This document shows positions 52,581-62,101 of a stretch of DNA of 64,000 nucleotides, piece by piece (the stretch's first letter is position 1; every line of letters begins with the position of its first letter). Where the stretch lies: contig NZ_CP033116.1 of the NCBI RefSeq assembly GCF_009497895.1, positions 4,092,001 through 4,156,000 of the forward strand. The letters run 5' to 3'. This DNA comes from Halopseudomonas pelagia (GTDB lineage: Bacteria > Pseudomonadota > Gammaproteobacteria > Pseudomonadales > Pseudomonadaceae). The notes beneath the pieces are model-generated. The model was given only the letters and a program-made list of their open reading frames with translations. It made no database searches and had not been told where the DNA came from. The position numbers and the translations under genes are program-made.

Positions 52581-54221
52581 TTAGATCAACAGCAGCGTCG
52601 CCAGGCCAAGGAAGGCAAAGAAGCCAACAACGTCGGTCACGGTCGTCAGTATCACCCCGCCCGCCAGCGCCGGGTCAATGCCAAACCGGCGCAGAATCAG
52701 TGGGATGGTCAAGCCAGCCAACGCGGCGCACACGAGATTAAGCAGGATCGCCGCAGCAATGATGCCGCCAATTTTCCAACTGCCGAACCAGAACACCGCC
52801 AGCGCTGCGACCACCACGGACCAGAGCAGACCGTTGAGCAGGCCGATACCCATTTCCTTGACCAGCAGCGCCTTGGCATTGCCGCCTTCGACCTGGCCCA
52901 GCGCCAGACCACGAATCACTAGCGTCAGGGTCTGGCTCCCTGCGATGCCGCCCATACTGGCCACGATGGGCATCAGTACCGCCAGTGCCACAATCTGCTC
53001 CAGGGTGCCCTGAAACTGGCCGATAACCCAGGCGGCGAGAAAGGCAGTGATCAGGTTGATGCCCAGCCACACCGAGCGGCGCCGGGTACTGGTGAGAATC
53101 GGCGCAAACATGTCGGCCTCGTCATCCAGACCGGCCATATTCATGATCGCCCGGTCGGAATCCTCACGGATAATGTCCATCACGTCATCCACGGTAATAC
53201 GCCCGAGCAACTCGCCCTGCTCGTTGGTCACCGCCGCGGACAACATGTCCAGATCCTCGAATCGCCGAGCCACTTCCTGGCTGCTGAGTTCTACGCCCAG
53301 CGGTTTGAAGTCCGCGTCCATGACCTCGCTGACCTTGGCATCCGGCGAGCTGGTCACCAACCGGCTCAAACGCAACACACCCTGGTAGCGATTCTTGCGA
53401 TCCACCACCATGACCTTGTCGGTGTGGTCCGGCAAATCCTCCAGCAGACGCAAATAACGCAGAATCGAACCCACCTTGACCTCTGCCCGCACCGATATAT
53501 GGTCGGTGTTCATCAGGCCGCCGGCACTGTCCTCCGGATAGGAAAGCATCGCCACCAGTTGCTGGCGCTTGATCTCGTCCATCGACAGCAACAGCTGCCG
53601 GCCCGAGCCCTTGGGCAGCGCCTGAATCAGGTCAACCAGGTCATCCAGATCGAGCTTGCGCGCAGCAGCGACCAGCTCTTCTTCATCCATCTCCAGTGCA
53701 AGATTGGCCCGCACCTCGTCGTGCAGGTGCACCAGCACCTTGCCGGCGCGTTCGTTATCCAGCGTTTCCCATACCGCGCTGCGCTCATCCGGCGGCAGGG
53801 CCTCAAGCAAGCCCGCGGCCTTGGCCGGATGCATATGCCGGAAGACCTTGCCAATACGCTTGAACTTGCCCGCTTCCAGCGCCTCACGCACGCTACTGAT
53901 CTGTGTGTACAGGTGCTCTTCACCGGCATCCAGCGCTTCTTCCAGGCCGGGTTCGTCGTGGTCGCGGTGCAGCGTGGCGGCCAGTTGGGGAGTGAGATGG
54001 CGCAGCACAGCCGCTTCCTGATCGTCGCCGACCTGCTGCCAGACCGCCTGACGCTGCTCGCTGTCCAGCGCTTCGAGCAGGCTGGCAAGTTTTCCCGGGT
54101 GCATCGCGCGCAGCAGTTTGCGCAAGCGCTTGTGCTTGCCTTTGCTGAGCGCATCAATTACCGCATCCTGTGCGGTATGAATGGCGGTATGAGAGCCGCC
54201 GACCCGGTCTTCACTGCTCAA
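52581..54221 (-). CDS. mgtE: Magnesium transporter MgtE with duplicated N-terminal domain
   Basis: 546 residues, longer than typical MgtE (~450-480). The cytoplasmic N-domain appears twice: KHKRLRKLLRAMHPGKLA (~28-75) and KFKRIGKVFRHMHPAKAA (~110-160). Then come the CBS pair (~225-350, LMNTDHISVRAE; ITVDDVMDII) and five C-terminal membrane helices (~385-546) with the Mg-pore motif MPIVASMGGIAGSQTLTL. The N and CBS domains gate the channel by Mg2+ level in characterised MgtE. Single-gene unit, 212 nt after gcvP on the same strand. Confidence 0.92.
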   Translation of the reverse strand: MSSEDRVGGSHTAIHTAQDAVIDALSKGKHKRLRKLLRAMHPGKLASLLEALDSEQRQAVWQQVGDDQEAAVLRHLTPQLAATLHRDHDEPGLEEALDAGEEHLYTQISSVREALEAGKFKRIGKVFRHMHPAKAAGLLEALPPDERSAVWETLDNERAGKVLVHLHDEVRANLALEMDEEELVAAARKLDLDDLVDLIQALPKGSGRQLLLSMDEIKRQQLVAMLSYPEDSAGGLMNTDHISVRAEVKVGSILRYLRLLEDLPDHTDKVMVVDRKNRYQGVLRLSRLVTSSPDAKVSEVMDADFKPLGVELSSQEVARRFEDLDMLSAAVTNEQGELLGRITVDDVMDIIREDSDRAIMNMAGLDDEADMFAPILTSTRRRSVWLGINLITAFLAAWVIGQFQGTLEQIVALAVLMPIVASMGGIAGSQTLTLVIRGLALGQVEGGNAKALLVKEMGIGLLNGLLWSVVVAALAVFWFGSWKIGGIIAAAILLNLVCAALAGLTIPLILRRFGIDPALAGGVILTTVTDVVGFFAFLGLATLLLI

Positions 54222-54399
54222 AAACGATACTCCTGTGATGCTGAAGGCAAACTGGCGGGACAGTGTTCAGACGCCGAAGAAGAGTAATAGATCACCCTAT
54301 GTTACAAGCGGGTACACATTGTGCAGGTGGTTTTAATGTAACCGCAGCGCTATGCCAGTGCCAAGATCACCGGCCGCGCAATAGAAGGGTTTGAAACGA

Positions 54400-54425
54400 G
54401 TCAGGCCGCCGAATGGCGGCCTGAC
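54400..54425 (-). terminator. Terminator of the gcv operon
   Basis: Perfect 11-bp stem GTCAGGCCGCC/GGCGGCCTGAC with a 4-nt loop, 8 nt past the gcvP stop. On the minus strand a moderately T-rich stretch (TCGTTTCAAACCC) follows. Confidence 0.75.
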
Positions 54426-54433
54426 GGGGAGCG

Positions 54434-57319
54434 TCACTCTTCGTAGGCTTCGATCGGCGGACAGGCGCAAAACAGATTGCGGTCGCCGTAGACGTTGTCG
54501 ATGCGGTTCACACTCGGCCAGAACTTGTTGGCCGCGACCCAGGCCTGAGGGAACACCGCCTCCTGCCGGGAGTAGCTGCGCTCCCATTCCCCAGTAATAT
54601 CAGCCAAGGTATGCGGGGCGTTGTGCAGCGGATTATCCTCGGCACTCCACTCGCCCTTCTCCACCCGGCTGATTTCGCTGCGGATGGTCAACATGGCATC
54701 GACAAAGCGATCCAGCTCGGCTTTGGATTCGCTCTCGGTCGGCTCGATCATGAGCGTTCCGGATACCGGGAAGGACATGGTCGGCGCATGGAAACCGAAG
54801 TCCATCAGGCGCTTGGCGACGTCTTCCTCGCTGATGCCGGACGCGGCCTTGAGCGGGCGGATATCGATGATGCACTCATGCGCGACGCGGCCATTACGGC
54901 CGCTGTACAGCACCGGATAGGCCTCGCCCAGGCGCTTGGCCAGATAGTTGGCATTCAGGATCGCAACCTCGGTGGCCTGGCGCAGACCCTGAGCGCCCAT
55001 CAGCGCAATATAGGTCCAACTGATCGGCAAAATGCTCGCGCTGCCCCAGGGCGCTGCACTGACCGCGCCGTTCTCTTCATTCGGGCCATCCAGCGGCACG
55101 ACCGGGTGATTGGCAACGAAAGGTGCCAGGTGCGCCTTGACGCCAATCGGGCCCATGCCCGGGCCACCACCGCCGTGGGGAATACAGAAGGTCTTGTGCA
55201 GGTTCATGTGCGACACGTCGGCACCGATGTCCGCCGGGCGGGTCAACGCTACCTGGGCATTCAGGTTGGCGCCGTCCATGTACACCTGGCCGCCGTGCTG
55301 GTGAATGATGTCGCAGATCTCGCGAATGCCTTCTTCATACACGCCGTGAGTGGACGGGTAGGTAATCATCAGGCAGGACAGGTTGCCAGCGTTGTCTTCC
55401 GCTTTCTGACGCAGATCGGCGATATCCACGTTACCCTGATCATCGCAGCTGACCAGTACCACGCGCATGCTCGCCATCATCGCCGACGCCGGGTTGGTGC
55501 CGTGAGCCGAGGTCGGGATCAGACACACATTGCGGTGATCGTCGCCATTGGCTTCGTGGAACTTGCGGATCGCCAACAGGCCGGCGTACTCGCCCTGCGC
55601 GCCAGAGTTGGGCTGCATACAGATGGCATCAAAGCCAGTGATCTCGCGCAGCATGGTTTCCAGCTCGTCGATCATGATCTTGTAACCCTGGGCCTGCGCC
55701 AGCGGCGCAAAGGGATGCAACTGGCCGAATTCGGGCCAGGTGATCGGAATCATCTCGGTGGTGGCGTTGAGTTTCATGGTGCAGGAACCCAGCGGAATCA
55801 TCGCGTGGTTAAGCGCCAGATCCTTGTTTTCCAGGGACTTGATATAACGCAGCATCTCGGTTTCGGAGTGATAGCTGTTGAACACCGGGTGCGTCATAAA
55901 TGCCGACTGACGACGCAGCGCGTCGGGAATGCCCAGGCCAGAAGCGGCGACCTGATCATCCAGCGCGGCCAGATCCTGGCTTTGCTGATCACCGGTAAAA
56001 CATGCCAACAGCGCTTCTACGGTGCTACGGGTGCTGGTTTCATCCAGGCTGACGCCCAGGTGATCGGCGTCGATCAGGCGCAGATTGATCCGCGCATCGC
56101 GAGCGCGTTCGACGATCTCTGATGCATTGCCCGGTACCTTGAAGGTCAGAGTGTCGAAGAAATACTGATTCTGCCGGGTGATACCGCGATTTTCGAGTGC
56201 GGTAGCCAGTATTCCGGTCAGACGCTGAACACGCTGGGCGATGGTCTTCAAGCCTTCCGGCCCGTGGTACACCGCATAGAAACTGGCGATATTCGCCAGC
56301 AGCACCTGTGCGGTACAGATGTTGGAGTTAGCCTTCTCGCGGCGAATATGCTGCTCGCGCGTCTGCAACGCCATGCGCAACGCGCGATTACCGCGGGTAT
56401 CGATCGACACACCGATGATGCGACCCGGCATTGCGCGTTTGTAGGCATCACGAGTGGCAAAGAAAGCCGCATGCGGCCCGCCGTAGCCCATGGGTACACC
56501 AAAGCGCTGCGCCGACCCAAAGACCACATCCGCGCCCAGCTCACCGGGCGGCGTCAGCAGCACCAGGCTAAGCAGGTCAGCCGCGACACAAGCCAGGCCG
56601 TTCTGCGCATGTACAGTATCAATCAGCGGTTTAAGGTCACGAATCTCGCCCCAGGTATTCGGATATTGGAACAACGCGCCGAATACTTCGTGCTGACCCA
56701 GGTCGGCGACATCATCGACAACGACGTCAAAGCCAAAGGCTTCGGCCCGGGTCTTGACCACAGAAATGGTCTGCGGATGGCAATCCTGATCGATAAAGAA
56801 CAGGTTGCTCTTGCTCTTGGCTACACGCTTGGCCAGGGCCATTGCTTCGGCGGCAGCGGTGGCTTCGTCCAGCAGTGAGGCGCTGGCCAGCTCCATGCCC
56901 GTCAAATCAATAGTCACCTGCTGGAAATTCAGCAGCGACTCCAGACGGCCCTGGGCAATCTCCGGCTGATATGGCGTATAGGCGGTATACCAACCGGGGT
57001 TTTCCAGTACGTTACGCAGGATGACCGTCGGCGTCAGAGTGCCGTGGTAACCCATGCCGATGCAGGAGGTATAAATTTCGTTCTTGCTGGCCACGCCCTT
57101 GAGATACCCCAGCACTTCCGCTTCGCTGCGTGGTGCCTGCATGTTCAGCAGATCCTTGCGCAGGATACTTTGCGGCACGGTCTGGTTGATCAACGCATCC
57201 AGCGATTCGACACCGAGGGTATCGAGCATGGCCTGCTGCTCAGCGGCATCCGGGCCGATGTGGCGGCGCAGGAAGGCATCGGTCTGTTCCAGATCGGTAA
57301 GGCTTGGGGTACGGCTCAT
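54434..57319 (-). CDS. gcvP: Glycine dehydrogenase (decarboxylating), P protein of glycine cleavage
   Basis: 961 residues, the fused single-chain P protein. PLP-dependent decarboxylase; takes glycine, releases CO2 and passes aminomethyl to the lipoyl group of GcvH. The PLP lysine is in [19 protein letters not shown], and the glycine-rich [17 protein letters not shown] region is conserved in the N-half. The ATG at 57319 ([12 protein letters not shown]) is used; a start 3 codons upstream is possible. gcvH lies upstream but 376 nt away, across a pair of hairpin repeats. Confidence 0.96.
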   Translation of the reverse strand: MSRTPSLTDLEQTDAFLRRHIGPDAAEQQAMLDTLGVESLDALINQTVPQSILRKDLLNMQAPRSEAEVLGYLKGVASKNEIYTSCIGMGYHGTLTPTVILRNVLENPGWYTAYTPYQPEIAQGRLESLLNFQQVTIDLTGMELASASLLDEATAAAEAMALAKRVAKSKSNLFFIDQDCHPQTISVVKTRAEAFGFDVVVDDVADLGQHEVFGALFQYPNTWGEIRDLKPLIDTVHAQNGLACVAADLLSLVLLTPPGELGADVVFGSAQRFGVPMGYGGPHAAFFATRDAYKRAMPGRIIGVSIDTRGNRALRMALQTREQHIRREKANSNICTAQVLLANIASFYAVYHGPEGLKTIAQRVQRLTGILATALENRGITRQNQYFFDTLTFKVPGNASEIVERARDARINLRLIDADHLGVSLDETSTRSTVEALLACFTGDQQSQDLAALDDQVAASGLGIPDALRRQSAFMTHPVFNSYHSETEMLRYIKSLENKDLALNHAMIPLGSCTMKLNATTEMIPITWPEFGQLHPFAPLAQAQGYKIMIDELETMLREITGFDAICMQPNSGAQGEYAGLLAIRKFHEANGDDHRNVCLIPTSAHGTNPASAMMASMRVVLVSCDDQGNVDIADLRQKAEDNAGNLSCLMITYPSTHGVYEEGIREICDIIHQHGGQVYMDGANLNAQVALTRPADIGADVSHMNLHKTFCIPHGGGGPGMGPIGVKAHLAPFVANHPVVPLDGPNEENGAVSAAPWGSASILPISWTYIALMGAQGLRQATEVAILNANYLAKRLGEAYPVLYSGRNGRVAHECIIDIRPLKAASGISEEDVAKRLMDFGFHAPTMSFPVSGTLMIEPTESESKAELDRFVDAMLTIRSEISRVEKGEWSAEDNPLHNAPHTLADITGEWERSYSRQEAVFPQAWVAANKFWPSVNRIDNVYGDRNLFCACPPIEAYEE

Positions 57320-57379
57320 GGGGGGCACCTGTTAAAAATATGTAGGGCTGTATCGTAGTGGTTCGGGTAGTCCGTGCCT

Positions 57380-57475
57380 GCCAGGTACAGCGGTCTCAGA
57401 CTCGCCGTGAATACATCCGTGTAGGCTCATCGATGGCATCCATGCCATCGACGGTCTGAGACCGCCGCACCTGGC
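57380..57475 (+). repeat. Core-conserved hairpin repeat, copy 3
   Basis: Arms 57380-57401 and 57454-57475 pair at 20 of 22 positions. The core contains CGCCGTGAATACATCCGTGT and the inner palindrome TCGATGGCATCCATGCCATC. Core closely matches copy 1 read in reverse and copy 2; arm sequence is unique. Confidence 0.9.
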
Positions 57476-57543
57476 AAGCTCGCCATCGCCGCAGAGCACG
57501 CGGGTCCGCAGGAAACATTGATCCGTAGCACGGAGCCAGATCA

Positions 57544-57652
57544 GCGCTGTTGGCTTTCACCTGTTTCAGACCGTCGACGCCCTGGACGGGCGTCGCCGAG
57601 CCCACATGGATGTGCTTGTAGCGTGTCTGGAACAGGTGAAAGCCAACAGCGC
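57544..57652 (-). repeat. Core-conserved hairpin repeat, copy 4
   Basis: Arms 57544-57571 and 57625-57652 pair at 27 of 28 positions, the best of the four copies. The core has inner palindrome CGACGCCCTGGACGGGCGTCG and side block CACATGGATGTGCTTGTAGC. Opposite orientation to copy 3, 68 nt away. Confidence 0.9.
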
Positions 57653-57695
57653 AAACCACTCAAACCTGTCCTGATCAATGTTGCCTAACGCGAAA

Positions 57696-58076
57696 TCAGA
57701 TGGACGCACCATAGGCATCAGCATCCATCAGCTTGTCCAGCTCACTGGTGTCAGACGGCTTGATCTTGAAGAACCAGGCGCCCTCATAGGGCTCGCTGTT
57801 AACCAGCTCCGGGCCGTCGGCCAGGGCTTCGTTGACCGCAACCACTTCACCGCTGACTGGGGCATAGATGTCTGAAGCAGCTTTCACCGACTCGACCACA
57901 GCGCACTCTTCACCGGCGCTGACGGTACGGCCGACATCGGGCAGCTCAACGAAGACCACATCACCCAGCAAGTCCTGAGCGTGGTCGGTAATACCGATAG
58001 TAACGGTGCCATCAGCTTCCTGACGGGTCCATTCGTGGCTGGCAGCGTAACGCAGATCAGCAGGGATATTGCTCAT
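57696..58076 (-). CDS. gcvH: Glycine cleavage system H protein
   Basis: 126-residue lipoyl carrier of the glycine cleavage system. The lipoylated Lys is in [17 protein letters not shown] near residue 61. N-terminus [16 protein letters not shown] is typical. It lies 29 nt downstream of gcvT and is co-transcribed with it. Confidence 0.97.
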   Translation of the reverse strand: MSNIPADLRYAASHEWTRQEADGTVTIGITDHAQDLLGDVVFVELPDVGRTVSAGEECAVVESVKAASDIYAPVSGEVVAVNEALADGPELVNSEPYEGAWFFKIKPSDTSELDKLMDADAYGASI

Positions 58077-58105
58077 GGGATGATCCTCAACAGAAATGGG
58101 AAAAC

Positions 58106-59191
58106 TTATTCGAATACGGCCTGACCGTGACGCACAAAACCGGGCTTGATCACCCGAACGTCCATCAGCTTGCCGCGAATCTCGACTTGCGCCTTGTCAC
58201 CAGTGGCGCGCGGCACTCTGGCCAGAGCGATGGAGCAGCCCAGTGTAGGAGAAAAACTGCCACTGGTAATTTCGCCCTCGCCAACACCCTCGACGATGAC
58301 CTTCTGATGGCCGCGCAGCACCGCGCGCTCACGCATCACCAGACCTACCAGCTTGGGCTGATCACCCGCTTCACGCTGGGCCTCCAGCGCCTTGCGGCCG
58401 ATAAAGTCACGCTCGGCAGGCTCCCAGGCAATGGTCCAGGCCATATTGGCTGCCAACGGCGAAATGGTCTCATCCATATCGGAGCCGTAGAGGTTCATGC
58501 CGGCTTCCAGGCGCAAGGTGTCACGCGCGCCTAGGCCGCAAGGCTTGCAGCCAGCAGCGAGTAATGCGTTCCAGAATTCGGGGGCCTGATCGGCGGGGAG
58601 GATGATTTCCAGACCGTCCTCACCGGTATAACCGGTACGGCCGATAAACCACTCATCTTCGATCAGGCCCTGGAAGGGCTTCAGATCATTGATCAGCGAG
58701 GCGCGGCGATCACTGACCACGCTGGCGGTGACTGCACGCGCCCGCGGCCCCTGAATGGCCAGCATGGCCAGGTCGGAGCGCTCGGTGAGTTTGACAGCAA
58801 AGCCATCAGCCTGACTGTTCATCCAGGCCAGGTCTTTCTCGCGAGTGGCCGCGTTGACCACCACGCGGTAGCCATTGTCGGCCAGGTACACAATCAGATC
58901 GTCAATAACGCCGCCCTGCTCATTGAGCATGCCGCTGTATAGCGCCTTGCCAGCCGTGGTCAACCGGGCCACGTCATTAGCCAGCAGGTACTGTAGAAAA
59001 TCCTTGGCTTCGCTGCCGGTCACATCTACTACGGTCATGTGCGAGACGTCGAACATACCAACATCACGGCGTACCTGATGATGTTCTTCCATTTGCGAGC
59101 CGTAGTGCAGGGGCATATCCCAGCCACCAAAATCGACCATTTTGGCGCCGGATGCCAGATGCTGATCATATAGGGGAGTGCGCGAACCCAT
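58106..59191 (-). CDS. gcvT: Aminomethyltransferase, T protein of glycine cleavage
   Basis: 361 residues. Transfers the methylene carbon from H-protein aminomethyl-lipoate to tetrahydrofolate, releasing ammonia. Conserved N-terminus [20 protein letters not shown] and folate-site Asp in [16 protein letters not shown] (near 100). [16 protein letters not shown] near 192 is a family signature. The ATG at 59191 ([10 protein letters not shown]) is used; a start 5 codons upstream exists. First gene of gcvTH(P); only 85 nt separate it from the upstream permease gene on the same strand. Confidence 0.95.
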   Translation of the reverse strand: MGSRTPLYDQHLASGAKMVDFGGWDMPLHYGSQMEEHHQVRRDVGMFDVSHMTVVDVTGSEAKDFLQYLLANDVARLTTAGKALYSGMLNEQGGVIDDLIVYLADNGYRVVVNAATREKDLAWMNSQADGFAVKLTERSDLAMLAIQGPRARAVTASVVSDRRASLINDLKPFQGLIEDEWFIGRTGYTGEDGLEIILPADQAPEFWNALLAAGCKPCGLGARDTLRLEAGMNLYGSDMDETISPLAANMAWTIAWEPAERDFIGRKALEAQREAGDQPKLVGLVMRERAVLRGHQKVIVEGVGEGEITSGSFSPTLGCSIALARVPRATGDKAQVEIRGKLMDVRVIKPGFVRHGQAVFE

Positions 59192-59276
59192 GCGGCCGTC
59201 CTTCAATGCTGAGGGAGTGTATTAGGATGTGAATTGTAGCCATAAACGCAGCGCTTTTGCAGCTTTTGACCCAGAT

Positions 59277-60902
59277 TCAACGCCGCGCTGATCGACGGAT
59301 CAGCACAATCACCGGAATCAAGCCTACCAGCACCAATGTCAGCGCCGGCAAAGAGGCTCTGGCCCAGTCGCCTTCAGCAGTCAGACCATGGATACGAACT
59401 GCCAGGGTATCCCAACCAAAGGGGCGCATCAGCAGTGTAGCCGGCATTTCCTTGAGCACATCGACGAACACCAGCAGCGATGCACTAAGAATACCTGGCA
59501 GCAGCAACGGCAGATAAATCCGGATGAACACCCGCCAGCCCGACTGCCCTAGGCTTTGCGCCGCTTCCGGCAGCGACGGTCGGATGCGCGCCAGTGAGGT
59601 GTCCAACGGACCAAAGGCCACCGCCATAAAACGGATAAGGTAGGCCAAGAGCAGCGCAAACAGGCTGCCCAGCAACAGCGGCGCCGGTTGCTCTTCACCC
59701 AACCAGCCGCGAAGGGGGATCAGCAAGTGATTGTCGGCGATGCTGAAAGCAAACATGATTGCCACCGCCAACACCGAACCCGGCAACGCATAACCCAGAT
59801 TGGCAACGGCCACGGCGCTGCGCACCCTGCGTACGGGTTGAAAGCGTCGAGCCAGGACCAGCAGGATGCCCAGCGTCACCGTCATCAACGCGGCCATGGC
59901 GCCTAACAGCAGGGTGTTCTGGATCAAGGACCAGTAGCGCTCATCCAAATCGTTCAAGCCACTGCGCAGCAGCCAATAGGCGAGCTGAATAACCGGGATG
60001 ATAAAAGCGACCGACAGTACCAGCAGACAAAAGCCTGTTGCTAGCGCCGCCTTGACGCCGCGCAGACGGTAGATGGCACCCTGGCGCGGCCGATCAATGC
60101 CGGGAAAGCGCTTGCTGCCCTGCGCGCGGCGTTCAGCGAACAACGCCATGAACACGAACAGCAGCAGGACGCTGGCCAGTTGAGTAGCTGTTTGCAGGCT
60201 GAAGAATCCGTACCAGGTCTTGTAGATAGCCGTGGTGAAGGTGTCGTAGTTAAAGGCTGATACCGCGCCGAAGTCCGCCAGCGTTTCCATCACCGCAAGA
60301 GCGGTACCAGCGCCAATCGCCGGTCGAGCCATAGGCAGCGCAACTCGCCAGAAGCCCTGCCAGGGTGTCTGCCCGAGGATGCGCGAGGCTTCCATCAAAC
60401 CCTTGCCCTGCGCCATGAAGGCGCTGCGCGCCAGCAGATAGACGTAGGGATAAAACACCAGCACCAGAACGGTAATCACGCCACCGGTGGAGCGTATTGA
60501 AAACATGCGAAAATCGCTGCCTAACCATCCCCGCAGAAAGGTCTGCACCGGGCCAGCAAAGTCCAGCACACCGATCATCACAAAGGCCAGCACGTAGGCA
60601 GGTATGGCAAAGGGCAGCATCAGTGCCCAATCCAGCCAGCGCCGCCCGGGGAATTCGCACAGGCTGATTAGCCAGGCCAGGCTGACACCCAGGATCAACA
60701 CGCCGATGATCACCCCGACGACCAGGGTCAGCGTATTACCGATCAGACGAAATAACTGGGTTTGCAGCAGGTGAGACCATATTTCACCATCCACTGCCTG
60801 CCAACTGAACAGCAGCACCAGCAAAGGCATGATGACCAACGCAGCAGAAAGATAAGCAACCCAGCGCCAGCGGGGCATAGTGGATATCAGGCGTCTGGGC
60901 AC
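59277..60902 (-). CDS. fbpB: Iron(III) ABC transporter permease (FbpB-type, two fused halves)
   Basis: 541-residue inner-membrane permease with two binding-protein-dependent transport domains in one chain, about 12 hydrophobic segments. Each half has an EAA-like loop (EASRILGQTPWQGFWRVALP and EAAQSLGQSGWRVFIRIYLP). This is the FbpB/SfuB architecture for ferric iron. The GTG at 60902 follows AGGAGCGGTT; ATG 60878 is an alternative. No ATPase (fbpC) is adjacent; it must be elsewhere. Preceded by fbpA across two hairpins. Confidence 0.92.
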   Translation of the reverse strand: MPRRLISTMPRWRWVAYLSAALVIMPLLVLLFSWQAVDGEIWSHLLQTQLFRLIGNTLTLVVGVIIGVLILGVSLAWLISLCEFPGRRWLDWALMLPFAIPAYVLAFVMIGVLDFAGPVQTFLRGWLGSDFRMFSIRSTGGVITVLVLVFYPYVYLLARSAFMAQGKGLMEASRILGQTPWQGFWRVALPMARPAIGAGTALAVMETLADFGAVSAFNYDTFTTAIYKTWYGFFSLQTATQLASVLLLFVFMALFAERRAQGSKRFPGIDRPRQGAIYRLRGVKAALATGFCLLVLSVAFIIPVIQLAYWLLRSGLNDLDERYWSLIQNTLLLGAMAALMTVTLGILLVLARRFQPVRRVRSAVAVANLGYALPGSVLAVAIMFAFSIADNHLLIPLRGWLGEEQPAPLLLGSLFALLLAYLIRFMAVAFGPLDTSLARIRPSLPEAAQSLGQSGWRVFIRIYLPLLLPGILSASLLVFVDVLKEMPATLLMRPFGWDTLAVRIHGLTAEGDWARASLPALTLVLVGLIPVIVLIRRSARR

Positions 60903-60945
60903 AACCGCTCCTGTTGGTTTGAAAGTCGATAATCGGAAACGGACA

Positions 60946-60966
60946 CGCCCGGTTCAGGACCGGGCG
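60946..60966 (-). terminator. Second fbpA-fbpB intergenic hairpin
   Basis: Perfect 8-bp stem CGCCCGGT/ACCGGGCG with loop TCAGG. It lies between the fbpA-proximal hairpin and the fbpB start. Possible partial terminator or processing-stable structure. Confidence 0.5.
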
Positions 60967-60994
60967 CGCAGTATATCGAGAAAAACCAGTTGTG

Positions 60995-61024
60995 ACTCAT
61001 GGCCGGCGAAAGTCGGCCATGAGT
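60995..61024 (-). terminator. fbpA-proximal hairpin, attenuator candidate
   Basis: Perfect 11-bp stem ACTCATGGCCG/CGGCCATGAGT with an 8-nt loop, 10 nt after the fbpA stop. On the minus strand CACAACTGGTTTTTC follows. Likely limits read-through into fbpB. Confidence 0.6.
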
Positions 61025-61034
61025 TCCGAGCGAA

Positions 61035-62036
61035 TCAGTCCCAGCGCTCGCGATCCATCAACATGACGGCTTCAGGCTGGCGACGGCCGGCCACTTCCAC
61101 ATTGATGGTGTCTTTTTTGAAATCACCCCAGGCCGCCACTTCATCAGACGGCTTGACCGACTCATTGGCAGGGAACTCCTGATTCACATCAGCAAAGATT
61201 CGCTGGGCTTCCGGCGTGGTCATCCACTCCAGGAACTTGATCGCCTCTTCCGGCTGCTTGGTGTGCTTGGTAACACCGGCACCCGAAATATTCACGTGCA
61301 CGCCGCGGTCATCCTGGTTCGGCCAGAATAACGCCACTTTCACGTCCGGATTGTCCTTGTGCAGACGGCCGAAATAGTAAGTATTAACGATACCCACATC
61401 ACACTGACCGGCATCGATCGCTTCCATCAATGACGTATCGTTGGAGAATACCGGGGTCTCGAGGTTGCTTACCCAACCCTTCACCACCTCTGTCGTGCGC
61501 TCTTCACCCAGGGTTTCGATCATGGTGGCGACCAGCGACTGGTTATAGACCTTCTTCGAGGTACGCAGGCACAGCCGGCCTTTCCACTCGTCATCTGCCA
61601 AGGCTTCATAGGTGCTCAGGTCTGCAGGATCAACCCGCTCGGTAGAGTAGACGATGGTGCGGGCGCGCAACGACAGACCCGTCCACTGACCACTTTCTGC
61701 CCGGTACTGACTGGGGATATTGCCCTCAATGACATCCGACTTGACCGCGCGGAACAGCCCCATTTGCTCGGCTTGCCACAGGTTACCCGCATCCACGGTG
61801 ATGAACATATCAGCGGGAGTGTTGGCACCCTCAGCGCGCAGACGGGCCATCAAAGGCGCTTCGCTGTCAGTTATGTAGTTGATCTTGACGCCAGTCTGCT
61901 CGGTGTAAAGCTCGAATACCGGCTTGATCAGATGTTCCTGGCGGGATGAGTACACCACCAGTTCCTTGGCCTGGGCGACGCCAGTGAAAGCAGTCAGCGC
62001 CAGACTTACGGCAGCAACAGAACGGATAAAGGACAT
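61035..62036 (-). CDS. fbpA: Ferric iron-binding periplasmic protein (FbpA-type)
   Basis: 333 residues. A Sec signal peptide ([20 protein letters not shown], cleavage AQA-KE) precedes a class II substrate-binding domain ([13 protein letters not shown]). The paired iron-ligand tyrosines are in [12 protein letters not shown] near 220, with a third family motif [16 protein letters not shown]. Delivers Fe3+ to FbpB. The ATG at 62036 with GAGG upstream is preferred over a GTG two codons upstream. A Fur-box-like sequence lies just upstream. Confidence 0.94.
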   Translation of the reverse strand: MSFIRSVAAVSLALTAFTGVAQAKELVVYSSRQEHLIKPVFELYTEQTGVKINYITDSEAPLMARLRAEGANTPADMFITVDAGNLWQAEQMGLFRAVKSDVIEGNIPSQYRAESGQWTGLSLRARTIVYSTERVDPADLSTYEALADDEWKGRLCLRTSKKVYNQSLVATMIETLGEERTTEVVKGWVSNLETPVFSNDTSLMEAIDAGQCDVGIVNTYYFGRLHKDNPDVKVALFWPNQDDRGVHVNISGAGVTKHTKQPEEAIKFLEWMTTPEAQRIFADVNQEFPANESVKPSDEVAAWGDFKKDTINVEVAGRRQPEAVMLMDRERWD

Positions 62037-62070
62037 GGGCACGCCTCAGATTATGAAAATCGAAACAAGA

Positions 62071-62089
62071 TGGTAATGATTCATATTTA
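62071..62089 (-). promoter_or_regulatory. Fur-box-like site upstream of fbpA
   Basis: The sequence GGTAATGATTCATATTTAG matches the left half of the GATAATGATAATCATTATC consensus at 8 of 9 positions and the right half poorly. It sits 35-53 bp upstream of fbpA, a sensible position for Fur repression. Confidence 0.45.
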
Positions 62090-62101
62090 GTTTATCAACT
62101 G

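Larger units (their letters stand above)
57320..57695. other. 376-nt gcvH-gcvP intergenic region with two hairpin repeats
   Basis: Interrupts the otherwise compact gcvT-gcvH-gcvP order. Contains repeat copies 3 (57380-57475) and 4 (57544-57652). No gene is convincing; the only frame over ~80 codons is a translation of the repeats. Confidence 0.8.

Noticed and set aside
57396..57659. 87-codon minus-strand frame between gcvH and gcvP
   Set aside because: It is a translation of the two hairpin repeats, a common mis-annotation of this kind of element.
59192..59276. Glycine riboswitch upstream of gcvT
   Set aside because: Only 85 nt are available and no tandem aptamer-like conserved sequence was recognised.
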